64,000 bases of DNA from Cephalotus follicularis (lineage: Eukaryota; Streptophyta; Magnoliopsida; Oxalidales; Cephalotaceae). The notes under the pieces were generated by a model. That model did no database searches. It worked only from the letters and a program-made list of their open reading frames with translations, and had not been told where the DNA came from. This document shows, piece by piece, positions 12,838 through 21,738 of this stretch (the first letter of the stretch is position 1; every line of letters begins with the position of its first letter). The position numbers were made by a program, and so were the translations under genes. The DNA lies in assembly GCA_001972305.1 (NCBI GenBank), contig BDDD01000364.1, positions 360,577 to 424,576 of the forward strand, given 5' to 3'.

Positions 12838-13452
12838 TATGCCCCCCTGGTCCTTGTTCTCTGACCTTGGTCAGAGGAGGAGGATCAGAGTTGAGAGTCG
12901 TGGCCCAGGCAAGACTCCTCCGCAATACTTCTTTGTATCCCTTCCTTGTACAGATGGGCTGAAGCCGAGAGTGTTGCCTTTGTCGTTCCTCTGATACACA
13001 CCCCAGTCTACTTGAACCGAGGACTAACGTATGCCCTTTGGTCTGCTATCAATCTTATCAACAGGCCTCGAGTTGTGAACCGTTATGATTAGTATTTAAG
13101 TTGCGTATTGAGTACGCTTCACACGTGGCATACACAGAGCAATTCCCGCCTCTGTCTTTTCGTTTCCCGCGCATGATGTGACGATCTATTTCTCAACCGT
13201 TGGATCTGTTTGAGGTGGAGGACCAGGATCCGAGGAAGGGGTCTATAAAAGCTTCTGTTCCTCTCTCATCTAAACTTTCGCTTCTTCAACCTTCAGAACT
13301 TACAGTATTTTGAGAGCTTTGTTGAGTTTGCAGTGTCTTCAGTTTCTTATCCCAAACCTTCGAATCAAAAACTTTGGTAAGTTTCTACCAACTCTATGCT
13401 TTCCCAGATCATTTTCTTCTTTCGTGATTTCTTCTTGTTCATGTTTTATTTC
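12838..13452. other. Polypurine tract and 5' flank of the antisense gene in Tat element 2
   Basis: The stretch starts with the polypurine-tract complement (12838-12856). It carries a purine-rich hairpin-like GACCTTGGTCAGAGG near 12862 and ends in the promoter and leader of the antisense gene. A consensus donor GTAAGT at 13377-13382 precedes the start codon, and the equivalent TTGGTAAGTT is kept at the same place in element 3 (complement of 27767-27776). This suggests a 5'-leader intron. Confidence 0.6.
13243..13251 (+). promoter_or_regulatory. TATA box of the antisense gene in Tat element 2
   Basis: CTATAAAAG is followed 25-35 bases later by a pyrimidine-rich leader (CTCTCTCATCTAAACTTTC). 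The same CTATAAAAG core is conserved in the inverted element 3 (complement of 27898-27906) in front of the homologous reading frame. The plus-strand gene therefore has its own promoter, opposite in direction to the retrotransposon. Confidence 0.7.
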
Positions 13453-15925
13453 ATGGCTAGTCAAGAACTGTCCACTGGGTCTTCTTCTTCTTCTTCTTCT
13501 TCTTCTCCCCTGTCCGTTGAGCCTTTGGCCATGGTGGTTCCCACCATTGAAAGGCCACTTGGGGTTGAAGGCAATCTAGGGACTGCTGTGGGTGTCCCTG
13601 ATGCATCCACTGCAGAGGCCAATCCTCTGCCTGAGGATTGTGTCTTTGGTTTGAGCACTCTCAGCCAAGCCGAGGTCAAAAGGCTCTCCCGAAAATATAA
13701 CTTCCCTCGTGGGTTGACCTACAATCTTCCCAAGGATCCTCGGATAGTCACCGAGAGCCGAGAAGGTCTCTTTGTGATCTTCGAAGGGGCTCTTTCCCAT
13801 GGTCTGAGGGTCCCTGTCCCTTCCTTTGCCATCTCGGTCCTCGTTAGCTTTAGTCTTCATCCTTCACTTCTTCAACCTCAGTATTGGGGCTTCATGATAG
13901 GGTTCCTTGTCAAATGCATAGAGTCCGAGGTTGAAGCGACTGTGAATCTCTTCAAAGAGTTCCATGTCATCTCGGCCACCCCTAAAACAATCGGGTATTT
14001 TTTCAAGTTCCGTTCTGGGGTGAAAAAACTTCTTCTCAACCCCACCCAATCTATAAAAAACTGGAGGAGGAAATATTTCCTAATAAAGGACTTTGAAGGG
14101 TTTACTCCCTCTCCTTGGTGCAACTCCTTGGATGTCAAATCCCTGAACAAAAAATCTCGCCTGACCTCGGCTGAGAAAATAGGCCTTAGTAAGCTCCTGG
14201 CCCTTGAGCCAGAGGATGTGAACTCCACCATAACTGAGGATCGTCTGGTCCAGGCAAGACTAAGTGTGGTCCTCGGACGGGAATCCTCCTCGGACGGATC
14301 CGAGGAGGAAGAATCAGAGGGAGAGGGAGAGCAAAATAGTCCTCTGCCCCCAATATCGGAACGAACTTGTATAAAATCTTTGTCTTCCTTTGTTAATGCT
14401 ATTTTCACTGACTTTTGCATTTTTTGATCTCTGACTCTAACTCTCTTGTCTTCTTTCAGCAATGGCTCCTCGCCGAGATCTTTCTGCCATCATTAGGGCC
14501 ACCGATCAGAGGAAGGCCCCTGCACCTACTGGGCCAAAGCCCAAGGCAAAAACTCCTGTGGCCGAGAAGGCAAGGCCGCCGACCAAGACACCTCCTCCTC
14601 CTCCTTCTGCTAGGGTGCCAGTGGCTATGACCGAGAAGAGGAAAGAGGCGAACAAGAGGCCGGCTGACAACGCCCCCTCCTCTGAACACGCTCCTCTGAC
14701 AAAAAGGAGCAGAAAGGGTAAAGCTGTGGATGGCACCGAGAAGGTGCGGGAGGTCGAGGATGTTGCTGCCCTCAGATCAAGCTCCCATGATCCCATAATT
14801 ATTCCTCCATCTCGGGGGGTGGAAGAGCTGCTCAATGAGTTTGAGGGCATGGAGTGCGACCGCTTAAACTTGAGTGGTCCTGGAGTCCCCCAGGCACTTA
14901 GCCGGCTGGTCTTCTTCCCCATGGAGGTGGAGGCGAGGCAGAGGTGGTCCAACGAGGAGTTGGTGACCAATTGTCTGAGGAACCACCTGAGGGTTAGTGA
15001 TCTCTGCCTTAGTTGCTTTGACTTCTCTTCTACTTTAATTCTTCATATTTTCTAACACTTTTTTGCTTCTGTGACAGTCTCTGAACGACACTCAACTGCT
15101 TGTGGACAACTTCTCTGCTGTGGTGGCCAGGGACCGAGAGCTGAGGTCGAGCATGGCCACATTAGAGGAGACTGCTCGCTCGGCCCAAGCTCAACTGAAC
15201 GAGGATCTCAAAGTTCAGGAGTCCTTGGACAAGGAGAAGAAGCAAGCAGTTGAGGCCTTGGAGGAGGAAAGGGCCGAGTGGAGGAGGCTGGAGGCCAAGC
15301 TGAATCAGGCCGAGAAGAAGATTGATGACCTTGTGGTCAGGCTTGATCGGCAGCAGAGGAGAGAAGTGGAGCAGCTGAGGATAGAAACGACCAGGCAGTG
15401 GCCGACTTTAAGAGCTCTGAGGAATTCCAAGAGTTGATAAAGTCCTCCGTGGAGGAGTTTAAGAGCTCGGACAAGTTCGACGAAGCAGTGTTCTTGGAAG
15501 CGGCCGAGTACTTTCGCCGGGGCTTCTATGCATGCAGGAACTGGATCGCTTCTCTGAAGCCCGAGTTCCCTCTGGATGAAGTGGTGTATTGTTCCTCTGC
15601 CAATGCATTTGACTTCTACCCAGAGGGGATTGATGCAGTGGAGGACAAGGTCCATCAGAGGTTGGCGGAAGAGGCCTCGTCTACCCTGGTGGATGATCGG
15701 GCAACTCCCACTTCTCCTGATTTGGTTGTTCTCGCCACGGATCCTGTTGCTGCTGCCTCCTCGGAACCTGCATTAGACTCCTCAGCTCTTCCTGCATCTT
15801 CAACTTCCGAGGATATCTTTGCTGGTTTGGGCGATCCTCCTCTGTCTTCTGTGGAGGCCTTCTTTGCTCCTCCACCTCGTCCTGAAGATCCTTCGGCCGA
15901 GAATGAAGATGCTCCTCAGCCTTAA
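13453..15925 (+). CDS. Antisense gene of Tat element 2: gypsy-type transposon (Transposase_28-like) protein, spliced, one frameshift
   Basis: The start is the MASQE codon at 13453, conserved in element 3. Three exons fit: 13453-14368, 14460-14992 and 15078-15925. The GT-AG introns (91 and 85 bp) have pyrimidine-rich acceptors, and both junctions keep the frame. The product of about 765 residues has a poly-serine run and a domain with RKYNFP...EGALSHGLRVP...GFMIGFLVKC spacing, typical of the plant family called putative gypsy type transposon (Pfam Transposase_28). An acidic EEEESEGEGE tract, a basic KRSRKGK segment, a coiled coil (about 15150-15400) and a proline-rich acidic tail follow. A one-base loss near 15385 shifts the frame late in exon 3; total exon length is one base short of a multiple of three. 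Function is unknown. Retained splice sites and promoter argue that it is a real gene of the family. Confidence 0.8.
14369..14459 (+). other. Intron 1 of the antisense gene
   Basis: The donor is ACTT/GTATAA and the acceptor TTCTTTCAG/C, 91 bp and T-rich. Splicing is phase 1: the split codon joins T with CA and leads straight into MAPRRDL, keeping one frame through both exons. Without splicing the frame stops at 14427. Confidence 0.75.
14993..15077 (+). other. Intron 2 of the antisense gene
   Basis: The donor is CTGAGG/GTTAGT and the acceptor CTTCTGTGACAG/TC, 85 bp and T-rich, phase 0. Downstream sequence continues in frame into the coiled coil. Unspliced reading stops at 15055. Confidence 0.75.
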
Positions 15926-17062
15926 TTTTTTGATTTAGCCTTGTAATAGTTTTTTTTTATCTTCTGTAATCTTTTTGAATATCAATGAAGGAAACTCTTT
16001 TCTCATTCTCTGATCTTGGCTTTAGATTTTTCTTCTGTGTGTTGTGATTGATCTCTGCATGCTTGCACTTGTTAATAATTCCCTTAGGAATTTTGTCTTC
16101 ATGGTGACCTCTAACTCTTCTCGCAAGTGAGCACTTGACTCCAAAAAGGCTCAAGTAACCTAAAAAATATAAGTAAAAAAGGCTTTGCCTTCTCGGACCT
16201 TTATCTTCAACTGGCAATTCCCTTAGGAATTTTATCCTTGTTGTGACCTCGGATTTGTCGAATAAATAAGCAACTAACTCCAAAAAGGCTTAAGTAACTA
16301 ATCAGAAATAACAAGCCCTTGTATTCTCGGACTTAATTAGTTCCAAATGTGTTTGAGCTTTAAATGTACATAAGTACCGATAATTCCTTGGAACTTTTAA
16401 GTTAGCCCAAATCACTAACCTTGCATGGACGAGGTCACTCAAGCTTTGACAGTCCTCGTGGGACCCCTTATTTGTAGAAATGCTTAAGTAATTATAGGAA
16501 CACTTTTGCACTCACAGGTTGAGTTCTTGGTCTGCTCGGACAAGTTCCTATGGGTTTGCCGAGGAGAGCATCGTCTGACCTAAGATGTTTTAGGACAGGT
16601 CGGCTGAGCTTTCAGTCCACTTAGAGACACTTGTATTAAAGTGCTCAGTCCGACGAGCTTGATCGTTGCGAGTTCCTATGGATTCGCCTTTCAAGTCACG
16701 ATTTTAGGTCTGGTTGGACAAGTTCCCATGGTGTTGCCGACCAGTGTTTGCTCCCTTGGGAGTCTTAGTGCTTCTTTAGAAGTCTTTGGGTGTGCTCCTC
16801 GGAAGCAGTCTTTGCTGATGTATATCGGTGCTCCTCGGAGGGAGTCTTTATTATGCTCCTCGGAAGGAGGCTTTGGTGTGTGCATCCTTGGATGCTCTTG
16901 AAGGCCTGTTTCACTGGTCTGTCTGAGACCTTGGCTCGTGTTGGTTTTCCTTTTGAGAATTAGCCTCCGTAAGGCTTAGGAAACTTTAGATCCCGAGATG
17001 CCCCCTTGGGGGCGTGGTCTGAGATACTTATCTCAGGACTGAGGGAACTGATCGGTGGCCGT
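15926..17062. repeat. Non-coding 3' region of Tat element 2 with three kinds of short tandem repeat
   Basis: Two copies of a roughly 130-bp unit begin TTCCCTTAGGAATTTT at 16079 and 16208 and include a CTCCAAAAAGGCT box. Three copies of a motif around AGTTCCYATGG lie at about 16544, 16670 and 16720. Three copies of a roughly 35-bp unit built on TGCTCCTCGGA lie at 16793-16870. No gene is supported. The middle motif set is also present in element 1 (720-930), so the arrangement is a feature of the family. Confidence 0.65.
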
Positions 17063-18277
17063 TCAGAGGTTTGAGGACTTGAACATTGGACCTCCGGTCC
17101 TTTGAAAACTTGGAACTATAATGTTGAACACAAAACTTGAAAAAATTCGAACTTCATTGAAAATGTCATTCCAAGCTCTGGCAATCTCACTACCCCCCAA
17201 AGTTTCAAGTTTGAATGCTCCTGGGCGGAGGACCCTCCTGATCTTGTATGGCCCTTCCCAGGCAGGGGCTAGTTTTCCTCTGGTACCAGTGGGATCTGCA
17301 ACGGCTGAGTTGCATAGAACTAGATCTCCTTGCCTTAGTGGTCTCGGTCTTACTTTTTTGTTGTAGTAACGACTAACCCTCTGTTGGTAGGCTGCCACTC
17401 TGATTGCAGCTTTATCTCTGAGCTCTCCCACAAGGTCGAGGAGGCATCTAAGCCCTTCTTCGTTGTTGTCTTCAGTGAAGTGCACAACTCTTGGGGATTG
17501 CATTCCAACCTCCACTGGTATCATAGCCTCGGCTCTGAAGCATAAACTGCAGGGGGATTCTCCTGTTGTAGTCTGAGGAGTGGTTCTGTATGCCCATAAT
17601 ACACTTGGTAGTTCCTCGGTCCACCTTTCTTTGCTGTCTTCTAGCCGCTTTTTCAAGCCCGAGATGATCTCTCTGTTGATCACCTCGGCTTGACCATTGC
17701 TTTGAGGGTAGGCTACTGAGGAAAGCCTATGCTCAATTCTCCATTCTCTGCAAAAGTACCGAAAGGCTTGGCAATCAAACTGCTTACCATTATCTGTGAT
17801 AATTGTCCTCGGAACTCCGAATCTGCAGATGATTGACTTCCACACAAAACTCTCTGTGTTCTTCTCTGTAATTGTGGCCAAAGGTTCTGCTTCCACCCAT
17901 TTAGTGAAGTAATCAACTGCCACAATGAGGAACTTCCTCTGGCCTGTTGCCGTTGGTAATGGTCCGACAAAGTCCATTCCCCATTGTGCGAAGGGCCACG
18001 GGGCCGTAATTGATGTCAGAGGTTGAGAAGGCCTCCTACTTATGTTGGCGTTCCTCTGACACTTGTCACACTTCCTCACTAAGTTTATAGCATCTTGATG
18101 CATAGTCGGCCAGTAATAGCCTTGCCTTAACAACTTGTGAGATAATGTCCTGCCCCCCGTGTGGTTGCCACAAATTCCTTCATGGACTTCCCTTAGAGCA
18201 TAGTCGGCCTCTAAGGGATTCAAACATCTCAACCAAGGGAATGAGAAAGACCTTTTGTAGAGGATTCCATCTCGGAA
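17063..18277 (-). CDS. Integrase of Tat element 2
   Basis: This integrase joins element cDNA to host DNA. The reading frame has an HHCC zinc finger (VHEGICGNH ... KCDKC), then the catalytic core with GMDFVGPLP, the Asp of VDYFTKW, the Asp of ITDNGKQF and the Glu of NGQAEVINRE. A C-terminal domain follows (RPLRQGDLVL ... KLAPAWEGPYKI). It is in the same frame as the upstream pol but is separated from it by the TAA at 18278-18280. After ARAWN the frame runs into about 30 unrelated residues, whereas element 1 ends EHLRKYYQ, so a small deletion altered the last residues. No chromodomain is present, as expected for Tat. Confidence 0.9.
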   Translation of the reverse strand, partial: FRDGILYKRSFSFPWLRCLNPLEADYALREVHEGICGNHTGGRTLSHKLLRQGYYWPTMHQDAINLVRKCDKCQRNANISRRPSQPLTSITAPWPFAQWGMDFVGPLPTATGQRKFLIVAVDYFTKWVEAEPLATITEKNTESFVWKSIICRFGVPRTIITDNGKQFDCQAFRYFCREWRIEHRLSSVAYPQSNGQAEVINREIISGLKKRLEDSKERWTEELPSVLWAYRTTPQTTTGESPCSLCFRAEAMIPVEVGMQSPRVVHFTEDNNEEGLRCLLDLVGELRDKAAIRVAAYQQRVSRYYNKKVRPRPLRQGDLVLCNSAVADPTGTRGKLAPAWEGPYKIRRVLRPGAFKLETLGGSEIARAWNDIFNEVRIFSSFVFNIIVPSFQRTGGPMFKSSNL

Positions 18278-18868
18278 TTAGAATCTGTTTGCTCTGTAAA
18301 CTAGCTTCCTCGCCTCCACGGGGTCCTCGGGCAGGATCCCATCCCTTAGCCAATTAATAAAGGGAGTCATCCAATTTGGCTCCTGAGGAACGTCTATGTC
18401 CATTACCTCTGCTTGAGAGATGGTTGGACGATCCAGGTAGTCAACTAGCACTGTTTGATTTTTCTCCAACTCCTCTGCTGTTGCTAGCTTTGATAGTTGG
18501 TCTGCCCTGACGTTCTCTGCTCTGGGTACTTTGATAACTCTCAAAACTTCAAAGGCTGACTTCATGCCCTGAAAATGGGATAAGTATTTCATCATGAGGT
18601 CTTCTCTGGCCTCATACTCCCCATTCCCTAAACCAACCACCAGCTGAGAATCACTTGAGGCTTCAATCCTCTGCACCTCCAAGTGCTTTGCAATTGTCAG
18701 TCCAGCTATGAGAGCTTCCCATTCAGCCTCGTTATTTGTAGCTTTGAATTTGAATCTCAGAGCATACTCCAATGTCCAACCATCTGGACTCGTCAATACT
18801 AACCCTGCCCCACTGCCAGTGAGGCATGAGGATCCATCCACTGATAACTTCCATATTCCCTTCTCATT
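18278..18868 (-). pseudogene. Second (plant/archaeal-type) RNase H of Tat element 2
   Basis: This domain starts at VDGSSCLTGSGAG, continues through TNNEAEWEALIAGL and DSQLVV, and ends in a linker to integrase. It is the extra RNase HI-like domain of Tat elements, distinct from the RNase H fused to RT. The catalytic-type Asp of DGSS, the Glu of NEAEWEAL and the Asp of SSDSQLV are present. Two in-frame stops isolate it: TAG at 18869-18871 upstream and TAA at 18278-18280 downstream. It therefore cannot be made as part of one polyprotein without read-through. Confidence 0.85.
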
Positions 18869-20968
18869 CTAGGAAGAGTTCTCCTCCATACACTCCGTAG
18901 GTGTATTTTCTCCAACAAAGTCGTCCAGTACCTGTGATTTGATTGTTGGTCTGGCTTCGAACTTCACATCATACTCGCCTAGTTCGACTGACCACTTGAT
19001 TAGCCTGCCCGAGGTGTCAGGCTTGGCAAGAACTTGTTTGAGTGGTTTATCAGTCAGAACCTTGATTGTATGGGCTTGAAAGTATGGCCTCAATTTCCTG
19101 GCCGAGATGATCAAAGCATATGCATATTTCTTCACCTCTGGGTACCTCCCCTCTGCATCGTTCAAAGCCTTGCTCACATAATACACCGGCTTTTGAACTT
19201 TATCCTCTTCTCGGACTAGCACTGCACTCACTGCGCCCGAGGTGGCCGCAAGGTACAAATATAGATCTTCCCCATCCTTAGGTTTTGAGATCAGAGGAGG
19301 AGAAGCCAAATACTCCTTCAACTTGTCGAAGGCTGCTTGACAGTCGTCAGACCACGAGAATCCCTTGGGATCTCTAAGTATTTTGAAGAAGGGAAGGCAC
19401 TTCTCTGCCGACTTGGACACAAACCTGCTCAGGGCTGCAATCTTCCCATTTAACCTCTGGACATCCCTGATGGTTTGAGGTGGTCTCATGCTTTGGATCG
19501 CCGAGATCTTCTCACGATTGGCCTCTATTCCTCTGCTAGAGACCATGAATCCGAGGAACTTCCCCGAGGTGACCCCAAATGTACACTTGGACGAATTAAG
19601 CTTCATATTATACCTCCTCAACACTTCAAATGTCTCCTCCAAATCTTTCACATGGGGGTTCCTGGCAGGGGTCTTGACGAGCATATCGTCTATGTACACC
19701 TCAATGTTCTTCCCAATCTGAGGTTCAAATATTTTGTTGACCAAGCGCTGGTAGGTAGCCCCTGCATTCTTCAAGCCAAAGGGCATGACCTTGTAACAGT
19801 ACATTCCTCGGTCGGTTATGAACGCTGTCTTGTTCTCATCAGGCTTGTACATGGGGATTTGATTATATCCCGAGTAAGCGTCCAAGAAGCTTAATATTCT
19901 GTAGCCCGAGGTTGCATCTACCAGCTGGTCTATCTTTGGGAGAGGGAAGTGATCCTTTGGGCAGGCTTTGTTGAGATCTGTAAAATCTATGCACATCCTC
20001 CATTTTCCGTTGGCCTTTTTAACCAACACTGGATTTGCTAGCCAGTCCGAGTAGTGCACTTCTCTAATAAAGCCTGCCTGCAACAACTTGCCAACCTCCT
20101 CGGCTATTGCCTGTTGCCTCTCAGGGGCAAAGTTCCTCTTCTTTTGTCTGATCAGAGGTCTGGCTGGGTCCACACTTAGTTTGTGAACCATTATATCTGG
20201 ACTGATGCCAGGGACCTCCTCTGTCGACCATGCAAAAACATCTTTATTATCTCGGAGGAATGTTATTAATTCCTCCTTCTCTACCTCTCCAAGTTGTGAG
20301 CCAACTTGAAGTACTCTCTCTGTGTTGCCCTCTTCCACTGGCACTTGGAGGACATCCTCTACCGGCTGTAGACGCTCATGTTCCATGTCTCCTTTGAGCT
20401 CCATATTCGCTATGGGGAGAACCTTGCCCTTCCCCTTATCCGAGATGGCAGTTTTATAACATCTCCTCGCCACCTCTTGGTCTCCTCTGACCTCCCCCAC
20501 GCCAAACCTTGTGGGAAACTTCATTAATAAGTGTCTCGTAGACACTATGGCTTCCAACAAATTCAGACCTGGTCGCCCTATTATAGCATTGTATGGGCTT
20601 GGGTTATCCACCACCAGGAATGTTATTTCTACCTGAGTTTGGCGTGGGGCCGTACCCGCAATCACGGACAGGTTTATAGATCCCAGAGGATGGATCGTCT
20701 CACCTGTAAAGCCAACCAGTGGGGTTTTAACGGGCTTCAGTTGGTCGGCCGGTATCCTCAGCTGATCAAATGCATGCTTGTACAAGATATCGGTCGAGCT
20801 GCCACTGTCGAGGAGGATCCTCTTCATGGTAAAGAGTTCTACCAGAAGGGTAACCACCACTGGATCATCGTGAGGAAGACATACTCCCTCATAGTCTGCC
20901 TCCGAGAAGGATATTATCTCCTCATCTCCTCCAGTTTTTAGCCTTTTGCTGTGAGGGACTTGTTGCAC
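18869..20968 (-). CDS. Protease, reverse transcriptase and first RNase H of Tat element 2
   Basis: The 699-residue open frame contains an aspartic protease (DSGSST at residues 54-59) and RT at about residues 290-480. The first RT Asp is in FLDAYSGYNQ (363) and the active-site YIDD is at 425-428. RNase H is at about 530-690 (WSDDCQAAFDKLKEYL, YYVSKALNDAEGRYPEVKK, DKPLKQ). It matures the polyprotein, copies element RNA and removes the RNA strand. All catalytic motifs look intact. Upstream, the gag frame is joined to it in the same register except for one TAG at about 21083. This fits a single gag-pol ORF in the active ancestor, so the Met at 20968 is only the first Met after that stop. Confidence 0.92.
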   Translation of the reverse strand: MQQVPHSKRLKTGGDEEIISFSEADYEGVCLPHDDPVVVTLLVELFTMKRILLDSGSSTDILYKHAFDQLRIPADQLKPVKTPLVGFTGETIHPLGSINLSVIAGTAPRQTQVEITFLVVDNPSPYNAIIGRPGLNLLEAIVSTRHLLMKFPTRFGVGEVRGDQEVARRCYKTAISDKGKGKVLPIANMELKGDMEHERLQPVEDVLQVPVEEGNTERVLQVGSQLGEVEKEELITFLRDNKDVFAWSTEEVPGISPDIMVHKLSVDPARPLIRQKKRNFAPERQQAIAEEVGKLLQAGFIREVHYSDWLANPVLVKKANGKWRMCIDFTDLNKACPKDHFPLPKIDQLVDATSGYRILSFLDAYSGYNQIPMYKPDENKTAFITDRGMYCYKVMPFGLKNAGATYQRLVNKIFEPQIGKNIEVYIDDMLVKTPARNPHVKDLEETFEVLRRYNMKLNSSKCTFGVTSGKFLGFMVSSRGIEANREKISAIQSMRPPQTIRDVQRLNGKIAALSRFVSKSAEKCLPFFKILRDPKGFSWSDDCQAAFDKLKEYLASPPLISKPKDGEDLYLYLAATSGAVSAVLVREEDKVQKPVYYVSKALNDAEGRYPEVKKYAYALIISARKLRPYFQAHTIKVLTDKPLKQVLAKPDTSGRLIKWSVELGEYDVKFEARPTIKSQVLDDFVGENTPTECMEENSS

Positions 20969-21082
20969 AGCAAGGGACTGTCTCCCATAGGCCTTTCTTG
21001 CGTTTGAATGGTCGCCTCCTGACGAGACCCCTCCAGAGATGGTGTGGATGACACCTCTGGGTTTCTGCTGTTGTTGCTCCTC

Positions 21083-21738
21083 CTACTGCCGAGGAGCCTC
21101 TTCTCTTCTCTGCTCCCTTCTTCCTTGAGGAGCATCTCTATCCACATACTTGCGCAGGTGTCCCTTCCTAATCAGATCCTCAATCTGATTTTTGAGTTGC
21201 CTGCACTCCTCTGTATCGTGGCCGTGGTCACGATGGTACCGGAAGCACTTCTCCACATTCCTGTTCTCTGACGGAGTCCTCAGCTTCTCAGGCCACTGGA
21301 AAGGAACCTTATCTTGCTCCACGACAAGTATTCTAGTTCGTGTATCCAGGAGGGGGGCAAAGGTGTTGTAAGATGGGATTGGTGCCCCACCCCTGGATGT
21401 GCCCTCTTGCCTAGAGAGCTTATGTCTGAGGTCTTCTTTAGACAAGTCTGACCTCTCCTTCCTCTTCTCTCTTCTCTCGGGAGCATTTCGTGAATGCTCC
21501 CTTCTCTCCTCCTGATGGCCAGTCCAGGGTGTCTTTTGCTTCCTGGCCACCATCTCTTCCTCGGCATTGACATATCTTTCTGCCCTTTTCAGCAATTCTG
21601 CCATGTCTTTGGCCGGTTTCTTCAATAGGGAGAAAGTAAAAGACGAGTTACTCTTCAGCCCATTGTTCAGGGCTGCTAGTGCAAAGGATGGCTCCAGGTC
21701 CTTCACTGTGAGGGACTCCTTATTGAACCTAGTGAGAT
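21083..21738 (-). pseudogene. gag C-terminal half of Tat element 2
   Basis: Downstream of the nested solo LTR, gag resumes with VKDLEPSFALAALNNGL (end of the capsid domain), a charged segment, and a zinc-knuckle-like C-x2-YH-x3-HG-x4-C motif near 21230. The frame ends at a TAG (21083-21085) where element 1 keeps an open codon, so this stop is a late mutation between gag and pol. Confidence 0.85.

Noticed and set aside
14506..14970. 154-codon and other minus-strand frames under the antisense gene
   Set aside because: Complement shadows of the plus-strand exons, without homology to element coding regions.
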